A stretch of DNA of 64,000 nt, taken from contig JADJNY010000006.1 in NCBI GenBank assembly GCA_016714045.1, forward strand, positions 186,001-250,000, given 5' to 3'. This stretch comes from Planctomycetota bacterium (GTDB lineage: Bacteria; Planctomycetota; UBA1135; GCA-002686595). Shown here piece after piece: positions 1-8,915 of this stretch. The position numbers and the translations under genes were made by a program. The notes below the pieces were generated by a model. The model made no database searches. It saw nothing but the letters and a program-made list of their open reading frames with translations, and had not been told where the DNA came from. The first letter of the stretch is position 1. Every line of letters begins with the position of its first letter.

Positions 1-2
1 AG

Positions 3-542
3 ATCCCGCCGCTCGTCGTCGCGCTGATCCAGTCGCCCGATCGACTGCGCGAGTACGCCGCCGACGATCGCCACGCGCGCTTCCTCGTGCATGAGCTCGT
101 GCCGCTGCTCGAGAACGAGTACCCGCTCGTCGGCAAGCCGTCCGGTCGCGCGCTGATGGGCGCGTCGTTCGGCGCCGTGGCGTCGCTCCACGCCGCGTGG
201 AAGCACCCGCACTTCTTCGACTTGCTCGCGCTCCAGTCCGGTTCCTTCGTGTTCACGGACATCGGCGACCACCAGCGCGGGCCGCTCTTCGACCCCGTCG
301 TGAAGTGGGTCAACGAGTTCCGCAAGGCGCCAGGCCGGCCGAGCGAGCGCCTGTACGTCTCGTGCGGCAAATACGAGTCGCTGATCTACAACCGCTCGCT
401 CGTGCCGCTCCTGCAGGGCACCGGCATGCAGGTGCACTTCAGCGAAGCGCCGGACGGTCACAACTGGGAGAACTGGCGCGATCGGCTGCGCGAGGGACTG
501 TCGACCCTCTTCCCGGGACCGCTCTGGCTCGTGTACGAGTGA
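3..542 (+). CDS. Esterase, alpha/beta-hydrolase fold (5' end outside window)
   Basis: Esterase of the Fes/esterase D type (putative serine hydrolase). The frame is open from the first bases of the window, so the start codon lies upstream; a GTG at position 87 is internal, because the preceding in-frame residues (ending SPDRLREYAADDRHARFL) read as normal family sequence. The nucleophile elbow GASFG is at about nt 153-167 and the probable catalytic His is in DGHNWENW near the C-terminus. A second esterase with the same features lies at 3308, on the other side of an ATP-grasp gene, which suggests the two belong to one pathway. The substrate cannot be told from the sequence. Confidence 0.85.
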   Translation: MPPLVVALIQSPDRLREYAADDRHARFLVHELVPLLENEYPLVGKPSGRALMGASFGAVASLHAAWKHPHFFDLLALQSGSFVFTDIGDHQRGPLFDPVVKWVNEFRKAPGRPSERLYVSCGKYESLIYNRSLVPLLQGTGMQVHFSEAPDGHNWENWRDRLREGLSTLFPGPLWLVYE

Positions 543-631
543 AGCGCGCCCCAGCGACGCAGCTCCCGCCTACCGTGCGAGTCCACCCGGGACCGCGCGA
601 GCGGCCTCCCCTTCCCACCACGGAGATCCCC

Positions 632-1642
632 ATGCGCATGCGCTCCATCCTGCTCGCCCTCCCGCTCGCCGGCTCGCTCCTCGCCACACCGCTCGCGCAC
701 GACGACGTCCGCCTCGCGTGGAAGTTCGCGAAGGGCGACGTGCTCCGCTATCGCAACTCGACGAAGACGGAGCAGACCATCTCGGGTCCCGCCGAAGTGA
801 CCAACACGACGGAGATGCAACAGCTCATCGAGGAGACCGTCCGCTCCGTCGACGAAGACGGATCGGCGACGCTCCATTGCGAGTGGAAGGCGGTGCGCAT
901 GCACGTCTCCTCTTCGATGGGTTCGGAGATCGACTACGACTCGACCGATGCGGCGAGCACGCCGCCGGACGCATTGAAAGGCGTCGCGAAGCTCGTCGGG
1001 CTCGCCTTCGAGATGCGGATGCGCCCGACCGGCGAGATCACCGAGCTCGAGGGCATGGACGAGGCGCTCGCCAAGCTCTTCGAATCGGACGCCCCGGACG
1101 TCGGCGCGATGCGGCAGATGATGAGCGAGATGCTGAGCGAGGAGACGATGAAGCGCTCGCTCGAGGCCGCAGTCCTCCCCAGCCACGCTCTGAAGGAAGG
1201 CGAGGAGTGGAAGCGCGCGATCGCCATCCCGCTCGGACCGCTCGGGAAGCTCGACGCGGCCTACGTCTACAGGTACGAGGGCCTCGCCACGGCCCCGGCT
1301 CCGAGAACGGCGAAGATCGGGCTCGAGTTCACGATGAAGGCCGCGACCGGTCAGCCCGACTTCTCGGCGATCCCGGGCTCGGAGCTGCTCGACATCGCGC
1401 TCGACATCGGCGATTCGACGGGCAAGGGAACGCTGGAGTTCGACGTCGACGCGGGCCGGCTCGCCCGGTCCTCGGTCGAGACGGAGATCGAGCTCACCAT
1501 GGAGATGAAGCTGAAGGAAGCGCCCGAGGGCGCGGACATGCCGCCCATGGAGATGCACATCGAGATGGCCATGCGGAACGACATGCGCCTGCTCGGCCCC
1601 GACGAACCCGCCTTCGAGCCGCGCCCGAAGAGCGGAAAGTGA
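632..1642 (+). CDS. Exported DUF6263-like protein
   Basis: Function unknown. The start ATG at 632 gives MRMRSILLALPLAGSLLATP, a clear Sec signal peptide; a second ATG two codons later (638) is equally usable. The mature part opens with a stretch like LAWKFAKGDVLRYRNS and is followed by acidic, Met-rich beta-strand-like sequence (about 336 aa in total). This matches the general plan of DUF6263-type exported proteins common in planctomycetes; I recognise the family only by pattern. A paralogue with the same plan is at 27551-28627. The gene sits 90 bp after the esterase and about 125 bp before the ATP-grasp gene on the same strand, so co-transcription is possible but unproven. Confidence 0.8.
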   Translation: MRMRSILLALPLAGSLLATPLAHDDVRLAWKFAKGDVLRYRNSTKTEQTISGPAEVTNTTEMQQLIEETVRSVDEDGSATLHCEWKAVRMHVSSSMGSEIDYDSTDAASTPPDALKGVAKLVGLAFEMRMRPTGEITELEGMDEALAKLFESDAPDVGAMRQMMSEMLSEETMKRSLEAAVLPSHALKEGEEWKRAIAIPLGPLGKLDAAYVYRYEGLATAPAPRTAKIGLEFTMKAATGQPDFSAIPGSELLDIALDIGDSTGKGTLEFDVDAGRLARSSVETEIELTMEMKLKEAPEGADMPPMEMHIEMAMRNDMRLLGPDEPAFEPRPKSGK

Positions 1643-1768
1643 GCGCGCCCGGCTGCCGGCCGGGGGGTGATGCGCGCCGAGCGATTCCCCGCTAGACTCC
1701 CGCGTTCGCGCGGCCCCGTCGAGCGCCGATTTCGCGCTCCTTTCGCCGCGCACAAGGACCCCACCGTC

Positions 1769-3235
1769 GTGACCACGATCACCCGCAAGATCGGTCTGTC
1801 CCTCGGCGCCGACACCTGCTGGCCGCTCTGCTACGAGGACATCGTCCGCGAGCTCGACCTCGCGCTCCCGCACGGCCCCAAGGGCCAGGACACGCTGCGT
1901 TTCGAGATCGAGCGCGTGCGCATCGCGCCGTTCGACCTGGAGCAGCCCTGCCCCTACGACGTCGTCGTCGACCGCCTGACGCACTGGTACACACCGACGC
2001 GCGAGTGGATCAAAAAGTCGATCCTGATGGACGGCCTCTACGTCTGGAACAACCCGTGGTCGGTGCAGGCGAACGAGAAGAGCACGACCTACGCGGCGAT
2101 GCTCAAGCTCGGCCTGCCGATCCCGAAGACGTGGCTCGTCTCGCCGAAGAGCTACGACGACAAGGCCGACCTGCAGACGACGCTGACGCGCTACGCGAAC
2201 CTGTTCGACTTGGGCGCGATCGGCACGGAGATCGGCTACCCGATGTTCATGAAGCCGTACGACGGCGGCGGCTGGGTCGGCGTCAGCAAGATCGACGACG
2301 AGGCCGCGCTGCGCGCCGCGTACGAGCAGAGCGGCAAGGCGTTCATGCTGCTGCAGAAGGGCGTCGTGCCCTTCGACGTGTTCGTGCGCTGCATCGCGCT
2401 CGGGCCCCAGACGCACGTGATCAAGTACGACCCGTCGCAGCCGCTGCACAAGCGCTACACGACGGAGCGCGACTTCATGAGCGACGACGATCGCAAGCTG
2501 CTCGAGGACATGACGCTGACGATCAACGCCTTCTTCGGCTGGGACTTCAACAGCTGTGAGGCGCTGCGCAAGGACGGCGTCTTCCACCCGATCGACTTCG
2601 CCAATCCGTGCCCCGACTCGCAGGTCACGAGCCTGCACCAGCACTTCCCCTGGCTCGTGAAGGCCTACATCCGCTGGTCGCTCTACTGCGCCGCGACGAA
2701 GAAGAAGATGCGCCCGTCGCTCGACTGGGAACCGTTCTTCGCCGCGCGCGACGAGAAGCTCGATCTGCGGACGCAGGTCGCTCGCTACGCGAAGATCGCC
2801 CGCGAACGCCTCGAGGCCGACGACTTCGAGGAGTGGTGCGCGAAGCACATCCCGCACCTCGACGAGGTCGCGTGGAACTACTTCGGCACGCCGCGCGCGA
2901 AAGAGGCGATCCGTAAGAAGGTCGAGATGCTCTTCCCCCAGCACGAGTGGGAGACGTTCACCGACCACTTCTTCGCCGAGATCCAGCTCTGGCGCGAACG
3001 CGACGCCGCCGAACGCGCCGAGAAGGCGAAGGCGAAGGGCCCCGCGGTGCAACAGCACTCCTTCCTGACGCCGGCGCAACCCGCGCACGGTGCGACGAAG
3101 TCGTCGGCGACGGCGGCTCCGAGCGCGGGCGAGAAGCCCACGAGCACGAGCGAGAAGACGCCCAGCGCGAGCGACCGCTCCACGAGCCCGGGTGACAAGC
3201 ACGCGAAGGGCGCGAAGAAGCCCTCGAAGAAGTGA
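1769..3235 (+). CDS. ATP-grasp fold ligase
   Basis: Probable ATP-dependent carboxylate-amine ligase. I chose GTG 1769 rather than the longest frame (1667) because AAGGA lies 10 nt upstream and the extra 34 N-terminal residues are Arg/Pro-rich shadow-like sequence. The product is 488 aa. The ATP-grasp core shows GLPIPKTWLV near residue 110 and the glycine-rich nucleotide loop in GYPMFMKPYDGGGWVGVSKI at about 155-175. A conserved DFNSCEAL and HPIDFANPCPDSQV block (about 255-285) fits the metal-binding C-terminal half. The last 65 residues are a Ser/Thr/Lys low-complexity tail ending in KKPSKK. It lies between two esterase genes. The GCS2-CBS and AstE-like genes at 10455-13333 are families that recur with such ligases. 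Confidence 0.85.
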   Translation: MTTITRKIGLSLGADTCWPLCYEDIVRELDLALPHGPKGQDTLRFEIERVRIAPFDLEQPCPYDVVVDRLTHWYTPTREWIKKSILMDGLYVWNNPWSVQANEKSTTYAAMLKLGLPIPKTWLVSPKSYDDKADLQTTLTRYANLFDLGAIGTEIGYPMFMKPYDGGGWVGVSKIDDEAALRAAYEQSGKAFMLLQKGVVPFDVFVRCIALGPQTHVIKYDPSQPLHKRYTTERDFMSDDDRKLLEDMTLTINAFFGWDFNSCEALRKDGVFHPIDFANPCPDSQVTSLHQHFPWLVKAYIRWSLYCAATKKKMRPSLDWEPFFAARDEKLDLRTQVARYAKIARERLEADDFEEWCAKHIPHLDEVAWNYFGTPRAKEAIRKKVEMLFPQHEWETFTDHFFAEIQLWRERDAAERAEKAKAKGPAVQQHSFLTPAQPAHGATKSSATAAPSAGEKPTSTSEKTPSASDRSTSPGDKHAKGAKKPSKK

Positions 3236-3307
3236 CCGCGCCGCGGCCGGCGGAGCGCGCGCTCCGCCGACCGCGTTCGTTTCGACCCGAGCCATCGCCG
3301 CCCCCCC

Positions 3308-4054
3308 ATGAGCAAGCAAACCGAGAACTGGTACTCCGAACGCCTCGGCCAGCACGTCACCGTCGCGCGCTGGGGTCACGTCGGCACGCCCGTGCTGATC
3401 TTCCCGACCGCCGCGGGTGACGCCGAGGAGTGCGAGCGCTTCCTGATGCTCGACGTCCTCGCGCCCTTGCTCGAGGCGCAGCGCATCAAGGTCTACTCCG
3501 TCGATTCCATCGCCGGACAAGCCTGGATCGACCGCGACATCCCGCGCGACGTCGCCGGCCGCCGGCAGAACCAGTTCGATGAGTTCGTGTACCGCGAGGT
3601 GCTCCCGCTGATCCGCACCGACTGCAAGTCGCCCGACATCGAGGTGATCGCCGCCGGCGCGTCGATCGGCGCGTTCAACGCGCTCGCCGCGATCTGCCGC
3701 CACCCCGACGTCTTCTCGAAGGCGATCTGCATGAGCGGCACGTTCGACATCGAGCGCCTGTTCTGCGACGGCGTCGTGTTGTGTGATCTGTGGCACGCGT
3801 CGCCCCTGCACTTCATGCCGAAGATGCCGCCGGGCGAACACCTGGACAAATTGAAGACGCGCTTCGTGCTCATGGCGCACGGCCAGGGCCGCGCGGAGAG
3901 CCCCGAGCACAACTGGGGCATGGCGAGGATCCTCGGCGCGAAAGAGATCCCCAACCGCGTCGACGACTGGGGCCGCGACTACCCGCACGACTGGGTGACG
4001 TGGCGCGAGATGCTGCCGAAGTACTTGGACGAGCTCGCGCCGCGCCGCGCCTGA
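3308..4054 (+). CDS. Esterase, alpha/beta-hydrolase fold
   Basis: Complete 248-aa esterase related in plan to the truncated one at the window start. It opens MSKQTENWYSERLGQHVTVA. The nucleophile elbow is GASIGAFNA at about residue 116-124 (Ser about 118) and the C-terminal His is in YPHDWVTWREMLPKYL. There is no signal peptide, so it is probably cytoplasmic. It starts 72 bp after the ATP-grasp gene on the same strand and is followed by a GC-rich hairpin. The pairing of such esterases with an ATP-grasp ligase suggests a role in processing or cleaving the ligase product. That role is an inference; the substrate is unknown. Confidence 0.85.
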   Translation: MSKQTENWYSERLGQHVTVARWGHVGTPVLIFPTAAGDAEECERFLMLDVLAPLLEAQRIKVYSVDSIAGQAWIDRDIPRDVAGRRQNQFDEFVYREVLPLIRTDCKSPDIEVIAAGASIGAFNALAAICRHPDVFSKAICMSGTFDIERLFCDGVVLCDLWHASPLHFMPKMPPGEHLDKLKTRFVLMAHGQGRAESPEHNWGMARILGAKEIPNRVDDWGRDYPHDWVTWREMLPKYLDELAPRRA

Positions 4055-4074
4055 TCGGCGCCGCTGGAAGCGCA

Positions 4075-4118
4075 GCGCCCCGGCCCTCCCACCGCGGAGT
4101 GCCGGGGCGTCGCGCGTT
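4075..4118 (+). terminator. Candidate terminator hairpin between convergent genes
   Basis: Stem CGCCCCGGC (4076-4084) pairs with GCCGGGGCG (4101-4109), followed by a weak T-containing stretch (gtttc). It lies 20 bp after the esterase stop and just before the 3' end of the convergent low-complexity gene, so it could serve either strand. The T-tract is poor, so confidence is moderate. Confidence 0.45.
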
Positions 4119-4133
4119 TCGGAGGGCGCGGGA

Positions 4134-4886
4134 TCAGGCCGCGCGGCGGGACTTCGAGGCGTTCGTGCCACGCTTCGTGGCGAACGTCGAGCGGCGCGTG
4201 CTCGTGCCGGTCGTCGAGGAGCGCTTGCCCGTCGTGTTCCAGCGGCTGTTCGCGCCGTTCCAGCGCGCGCCGGTCGTGTTCGAGCGGCGCGCGGTCGTCG
4301 AACGGCCGTTCGTCGGGCTCGTGCTGCGACCGTTCGTGTTTGAGCCCGTGTTCGAACCGGTCGAGCGCGTGGACGACGTGTTCCAGCCGTTCGAGCGCTT
4401 GTTCGTCGTGCTCGTGCGGCCGTTCGTGCTGCGGGTGCCGCTCTTCGAGCCGTAGCGCGCGCCGCTCGTCGAGCTCGTGCGCGTGCCGTTCGTGGTCGAA
4501 CGCCCGTTCGTGCGTGTGCCGGTGCCCCAACGCGAGTTCGAGTTCGCACGGGAGTTCGAGTTCGTCCGCGAGTTCGTGCGCGACGGGGTGTTCGAGCGCG
4601 AGCTCGTGTTGGACTTCGAGTTCGTGCGCGTGCCGCGGGTCGAGCTCGTGCTCGAACGACCGCTCGTGCCGTTCGTCCCCGTCGCGCCCGAGCTCGTGCG
4701 CTTCGAGTTCGTCTGGAACCGCTTCCAGTCGCGCAGGAGGCCGGGGAACGCGCCGAGGATCGTGCGGAACGCGTGCACGGTCGAGACCGAGTTCGTCTGG
4801 ATCTTCCAGTCGGTCGTGCGGGTCGTCGCGAAGGCCTTGCGGAACGTCTGGATCTGGGCGGAGGTGAAGGTGGTCTTGTGGTTCAT
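4134..4886 (-). CDS. Ser/Thr/Asn/Arg/Gly-rich low-complexity basic protein
   Basis: Unrecognised protein of about 250 aa. The first 60-65 residues (MNHKTTFTSAQIQTFRKAF...) look like an ordinary helical segment with two related DWK..QTNS stretches. The remainder is low complexity, built almost only from Ser, Thr, Asn, Arg and Gly with scattered Trp and Tyr, and strongly basic. ATG 4886 was chosen because the ordinary sequence starts there; an upstream GTG/ATG (4955/4949) would add about 22 residues. Opposite-strand frames here are also open but translate to FVRVP-like shadows of the repeated DNA (gagttcgtgcg-type words). A surface, nucleic-acid-binding or condensate-like role can be imagined, but nothing in the sequence decides it. 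Confidence 0.55.
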   Translation of the reverse strand: MNHKTTFTSAQIQTFRKAFATTRTTDWKIQTNSVSTVHAFRTILGAFPGLLRDWKRFQTNSKRTSSGATGTNGTSGRSSTSSTRGTRTNSKSNTSSRSNTPSRTNSRTNSNSRANSNSRWGTGTRTNGRSTTNGTRTSSTSGARYGSKSGTRSTNGRTSTTNKRSNGWNTSSTRSTGSNTGSNTNGRSTSPTNGRSTTARRSNTTGARWNGANSRWNTTGKRSSTTGTSTRRSTFATKRGTNASKSRRAA

Positions 4887-5017
4887 GTGGGTTCGGGTTC
4901 GGGTTGGGAGCAGGACACGCCCCCTATCGAGTCGGAAGTCCTTTCCCATGAGCACAAAGGTCGCGGCGGTCCCGAGATCGTTCCCAACGTCGGTTTCGCG
5001 GTATCCTCGTGCCCGCG

Positions 5018-7471
5018 ATGTCCCCCCGCCTCGCTTCGCTCGCCCTCGCGGTGTGCCTCGTCGTCTCCACGCTCGCCCGCGGCCAGGACTTCGGGCCCTG
5101 GCACGCGATCGGTCCCTATCCGCATCCAGCGGGAGCGTCGAGCCTCGAGCCCGCGCAGGCGCCGGAGCGGTTCCTGAAGTCGATGGCGGCGGGCAAGGAG
5201 GGCCCCGACGTCGCGACCCCGATCAAGACGAAGGATGGTTCGCTGCGCTGGACGCCGGTGACGCCGGGCGACGGCAGCGACCGCGCGCTCGACGCCGGGC
5301 TGCTCGACTTCAACGTGCTCGTCGCGCCGTCCGGCGCGGCGAACGGCTGGAACGCGAAGCAGGTGGCCTACCTGTACCGGCGCATCGACTGCGTGAGCGC
5401 GACGGAGCTCCCGATCGCGCTCGGCAGCGACGACGGTGTGCGCATGTGGCTCAACGGCGAGGTCGTCGTCGAGCGCGCCGTGCCGCGCGGACTGAACCTC
5501 GAGGACCACCAACTCGTCCTCCACCTGCTGCCCGGCGCGAACCACCTCCTCGTCAAAGTGACGAACGAAGGCGGCGCCTGGTCGTTTCGGATGGCGCCGT
5601 GGAAGCGCATCGAGCAGGCGGCGATCGACCGCGCCATCGACCGCGGCGTCGAGCACCTGCTCGGCGCGCAGCTCCTCGACGGCACGTGGGGCGATCACCC
5701 GGAATTCGGCGCCGGACACACCGCGTTCACCGTCTACACCCTGCTCAAGTCCGGCGTGCCGGCGGAGGAGCCCGCGGTCGTGCACGCGATGGGCGCGATG
5801 GAGGCGCTCCCCGCCGAGCACACGTACTCGCTCGCCTGCATGGTGCTCGCGCTCGCCGCGACGCACGACGAGCGCCACCGCGCGCGCGTCGAGGAGTGCG
5901 TCCGCGACCTGATCGAGTTCCAGAACGGGCAGGACCTCTTCTCCTATCCGATCCTGCCGAACTACCCGAGCACACTGCCGCCCGACCTCTCGAACACGCT
6001 CTACGCGGCGCTCGCGTTCCGCGCGGCGGAGCGCATGGGCGTCGACGTGCCGGACAAGGTCTGGATCGACCTCGCGCAGGGCACGCTGCGCTGTCTCGGC
6101 AAGGAGCAGGCTGCGCGCAGCGTCGCGACGGGCAAGACGACCAGCCACGCCGCCGGATTCTCGTACCGCGCAGGCACGTTCGAGGTCACGGGCTCGATGA
6201 CGACCGCGGGGCTCTCCGTTCTCGCCTTGGCGCAAGAGGGCACCGGTCCGCGCTTCCCGCCCGCGATGCAGCAGCGCACGAAGAACGCGATCCAGCTCGG
6301 GCTCGGCTGGCTCGACCAGAACATGAAGTGGGACCAGAACCCGGGGCAGAACGGGCACCACTACTTCTGGATCTACGGCGTCGAGCGCGCGGGCACGCTG
6401 CTCGGCGTGGATCTCATCGCCGGCATCGATTGGTATTGGTCGGGCGCCGCCTACCTCGTGAAGAAGCAGCGCGACAACGGCTCGTGGTCGTCGGGCGGCG
6501 GCGAAGGCGACGAACCGATCGACACGCTCCTCGCGCTCCTGTTCCTCGAACGAGCGACGGCGCCGATCGCGAGCGGCGTCGGGACGGATCACGCGCGCCT
6601 CGACCCGCGGAAGCCGCGCACCGCCGACGAGGGCGAGCGCAAGACGGAATGGAGCGCGGGCTCCGAGCGCGACCCGCTCTCGATCCACGCGCGCGGCGAG
6701 GCGCAGACGGTCCTGTGGGTCAGCGGCCTGCGCGAGGACCTGAAGCAAGCGATCACCGGACCGAAGGGCATCGAGGTCAAGACGCTCGAGTTCCTCGGGC
6801 GCGCCTCCGACGAGCCCGAGGACGCGGAGCGCGTGCTCGGCAGCGCGACCGGGCGATTCGTCCTGCCCGACGACCTCGCGCGCCTCGAATACGTGCACGT
6901 CTTCGAACGCCCGGGCACCTGGACGGTGCGCGCGCGGCTCTCCGTGCTCGTCGCGGGCACGCAACTGCGCGTGATCGACACGCCGCCCGTCGCCGTCGTC
7001 GTGCGCACCGTGTTCGACCGCCGCCGCCTGCAGTACGTCCTCGACCCCGAGCGGAACCTGCTGCGCGGGCTGGACGCGAAGTGCGAGGCGTCGAGCAACG
7101 CGCCGCGCGCGAAGGAGGCGTTCGACGGGCGCTACTCGAGCGCGTGGGAGTGCGGTGCGAGCGACGCGACGCCGTGGCTGCGGATCACGCTGCCGCGCGG
7201 GATGCCGGCGGAGCGACTGACCCTCGCGCACGCGCTGACTCGCGTGCGCGACGCCGCGAAGCCGCGCGCGAGAGAGGTCGAGGTGGTCGTCAACGGCGAC
7301 GTGAAGCTGCGCGTCGTGATGGACGCGGACAACCGGCTGAAGAGCTCGGTCGAGCTCCCGCCGCGCACGCCGATCCGCTCGCTCGAGCTGCGCATCCTGT
7401 CGCTGCACGACGGGAAGCTCGGCACCACGCCCGTCGGCTTCAGCGAGATCGAGCTGTCGGGCGGGCGGTGA
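5018..7471 (+). CDS. Secreted protein with prenyltransferase/squalene-oxidase-like toroid
   Basis: Large exported protein (817 aa) starting MSPRLASLALAVCLVVSTLARG, a typical signal peptide; a GTG three codons upstream is less likely. An N-terminal beta-rich region (to about residue 190) contains a GSDDGVRMWLNGE motif typical of PA14- or carbohydrate-binding-like modules in planctomycete proteins. The central part (about 200-510) has repeated helical units such as LLGAQLLDGTWGDHPEFGAGHTAFT and VKKQRDNGSWSSGGGEGDEPIDTLLALL, as in the terpenoid-cyclase/prenyltransferase toroid superfamily. The C-terminal third is beta-rich. No catalytic DXDD is seen, so enzymatic activity is doubtful. It converges with the beta-helix gene at 7484. 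Confidence 0.8.
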   Translation: MSPRLASLALAVCLVVSTLARGQDFGPWHAIGPYPHPAGASSLEPAQAPERFLKSMAAGKEGPDVATPIKTKDGSLRWTPVTPGDGSDRALDAGLLDFNVLVAPSGAANGWNAKQVAYLYRRIDCVSATELPIALGSDDGVRMWLNGEVVVERAVPRGLNLEDHQLVLHLLPGANHLLVKVTNEGGAWSFRMAPWKRIEQAAIDRAIDRGVEHLLGAQLLDGTWGDHPEFGAGHTAFTVYTLLKSGVPAEEPAVVHAMGAMEALPAEHTYSLACMVLALAATHDERHRARVEECVRDLIEFQNGQDLFSYPILPNYPSTLPPDLSNTLYAALAFRAAERMGVDVPDKVWIDLAQGTLRCLGKEQAARSVATGKTTSHAAGFSYRAGTFEVTGSMTTAGLSVLALAQEGTGPRFPPAMQQRTKNAIQLGLGWLDQNMKWDQNPGQNGHHYFWIYGVERAGTLLGVDLIAGIDWYWSGAAYLVKKQRDNGSWSSGGGEGDEPIDTLLALLFLERATAPIASGVGTDHARLDPRKPRTADEGERKTEWSAGSERDPLSIHARGEAQTVLWVSGLREDLKQAITGPKGIEVKTLEFLGRASDEPEDAERVLGSATGRFVLPDDLARLEYVHVFERPGTWTVRARLSVLVAGTQLRVIDTPPVAVVVRTVFDRRRLQYVLDPERNLLRGLDAKCEASSNAPRAKEAFDGRYSSAWECGASDATPWLRITLPRGMPAERLTLAHALTRVRDAAKPRAREVEVVVNGDVKLRVVMDADNRLKSSVELPPRTPIRSLELRILSLHDGKLGTTPVGFSEIELSGGR

Positions 7472-7483
7472 AGCGTTCGCCGT

Positions 7484-8719
7484 TCACGGCGCGATGCCGA
7501 AGCAGAGCGCGTTCGTGAGACCGCTCTGGTAGCCCGCGGGGTCGTTCGGGTCGCGGTGCCACCACTGCGCGTAGATCACTTCGCCGGGGAAGAGCGTCGG
7601 GTCCGCGCCGCTCTGGATGCGGAGGTTGAAGTTGTAGGAGAAGAGCCCCCCGCACGCGCCCGACCCCTGCGAGGTTTGTCCGCCCGCGCGTCGGAACGCG
7701 CCGATGCAGAACGTCCCGCCCTCGAACGGCTGCGCGTCCTGCGTGTGCGAGTAGAACAACACGCCGCGCTTGCCCGGCGGCACGAGCGTCGCCGTGATGA
7801 AGAACGGCGCCGGGTTCGTGAGGCTCGGGAGCCCGCTCCCCGCGATCCCTGGAATGCAGCCGTGCGAGTTCAGCTTGCCGACGCAGTAGGTCGTCATCGG
7901 CACGTAGCCCGAGTCGTACGTGAAGTACCCGATGTCGCTCCGCGAACCATCGGGGTCGAGAAGCGCCGGATCGCCCGCGTCGATGCACGGCGAGCCGGGC
8001 TTCAAGTGGAAGTCCCCGCCCGTGACGTCCCACATCCCTGGATCTCCCCCGAGGTTCCCGGGACCGCTCGCGAACGGGAACGGCCCGCCGGCGCAGTAGC
8101 GCACATCCACCCCGATCGGCGGAATCTGCATGAAGCAGTTCGTGCCGTTGCCCCACACGATGCAGTTCCTCATCCAGATCGCATCGGACAGCGTGTTGCA
8201 CTCGACGCCCGCACCGTTCCCCGCGACCGTGCAGTCGAAGAGATCCGTGTCGTAGCCGGTCTCCACTCCAACCCCCGCATTGCCGCGCACGACGCACCGC
8301 ACGAGCCGGCCCTCGAAGGAGTAGACGGCGCCCCGGGTGCCTCCCGCGTGACCGGTGATCGTGAAGCCCTCCATGACGAGCACGCCGAGCTCGTCGAGCG
8401 GCCCAGAGAGAGTGAGGATCGCGTCGGACGCAGATCCCGGCACGAGGGTCGTCACCTCCGGACCGCCCGTGGCGCGAAAGGTGACCCGCTTCGTGAACAG
8501 GAAGGGACCGGCGTACGAGCCCGGAGCCACGAGCAACGTGTCGGAATCCACCGTCGTCGAGGCATCGTGCGCTGCCTGCAAGTCGGTGTAGGGGCTCCCC
8601 GGCGTGCCATTCCCCGGCGGCGTCGCGTGGACGTCGACGTACCAAGTCGTCTGCGCAACGACGCTCGGCACCAGGACGATCAGGGGGGCGAACGGTAGCT
8701 GCATGGAACGGAGCGACAT
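7484..8719 (-). CDS. Secreted parallel beta-helix protein with planctomycete C-terminal module
   Basis: Exported 411-aa protein. ATG 8719 is preceded by AGGAAG at good spacing and gives the signal peptide MSLRSMQLPFAPLIVLVPSV. It continues with WYVDVHATPPGNGTPGSPYT and a DUF1565/pectate-lyase-like right-handed beta-helix, whose repeated strands include RNCIVWGNGTNC and GSPCIDAGDP. The last 130 residues, from TYCVGKLNSHGCIP, form a Cys/Gly-rich beta domain ending SGLTNALCFGIAP. A similar module ends the proteins at 15996 and 25140. The family is usually cell-surface or secreted; no lyase catalytic residues are evident. Confidence 0.85.
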   Translation of the reverse strand: MSLRSMQLPFAPLIVLVPSVVAQTTWYVDVHATPPGNGTPGSPYTDLQAAHDASTTVDSDTLLVAPGSYAGPFLFTKRVTFRATGGPEVTTLVPGSASDAILTLSGPLDELGVLVMEGFTITGHAGGTRGAVYSFEGRLVRCVVRGNAGVGVETGYDTDLFDCTVAGNGAGVECNTLSDAIWMRNCIVWGNGTNCFMQIPPIGVDVRYCAGGPFPFASGPGNLGGDPGMWDVTGGDFHLKPGSPCIDAGDPALLDPDGSRSDIGYFTYDSGYVPMTTYCVGKLNSHGCIPGIAGSGLPSLTNPAPFFITATLVPPGKRGVLFYSHTQDAQPFEGGTFCIGAFRRAGGQTSQGSGACGGLFSYNFNLRIQSGADPTLFPGEVIYAQWWHRDPNDPAGYQSGLTNALCFGIAP

Positions 8720-8890
8720 GGAGGCTTCCTCGGGGCAGCGGGAGGTCGAGTGAGGGAACAGTCTCTTGCGCGCCGGAGCGCGCTCGTTGCACCGTATCGA
8801 GCCTCCAACGTCCTCCTGGATTCGCGAAGGGGCTCGAGGGCGCAGGAGCCGTCCCCCGCGCGCGCCCCTTTCCCGTGGCTTCCGGCGTCG

Positions 8891-8911
8891 CGGGAGCCGG
8901 GGGGGCTCCCG
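8891..8911 (-). terminator. Candidate terminator hairpin after glgC
   Basis: GGGAGCC (8892-8898) pairs with GGCTCCC (8904-8910) around a five-base loop, 5 bp beyond the glgC stop on the minus strand. No U-tract follows, so it may be a weak or factor-dependent terminator. Confidence 0.35.
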
Positions 8912-8915
8912 ATGC

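Noticed and set aside
458..4549. A 1363-codon open frame on the minus strand
   Set aside because: Product is Arg/Ala/Val/His-rich without domains and lies opposite several recognisable plus-strand genes; it is a GC-driven shadow.
4477..5017. Plus-strand open frame through the low-complexity gene, running on into the toroid gene
   Set aside because: Product is an FVRVP/FEFVR repeat and then Arg-rich sequence; the minus-strand frame has an ordinary N-terminus and the toroid gene is read in another frame.
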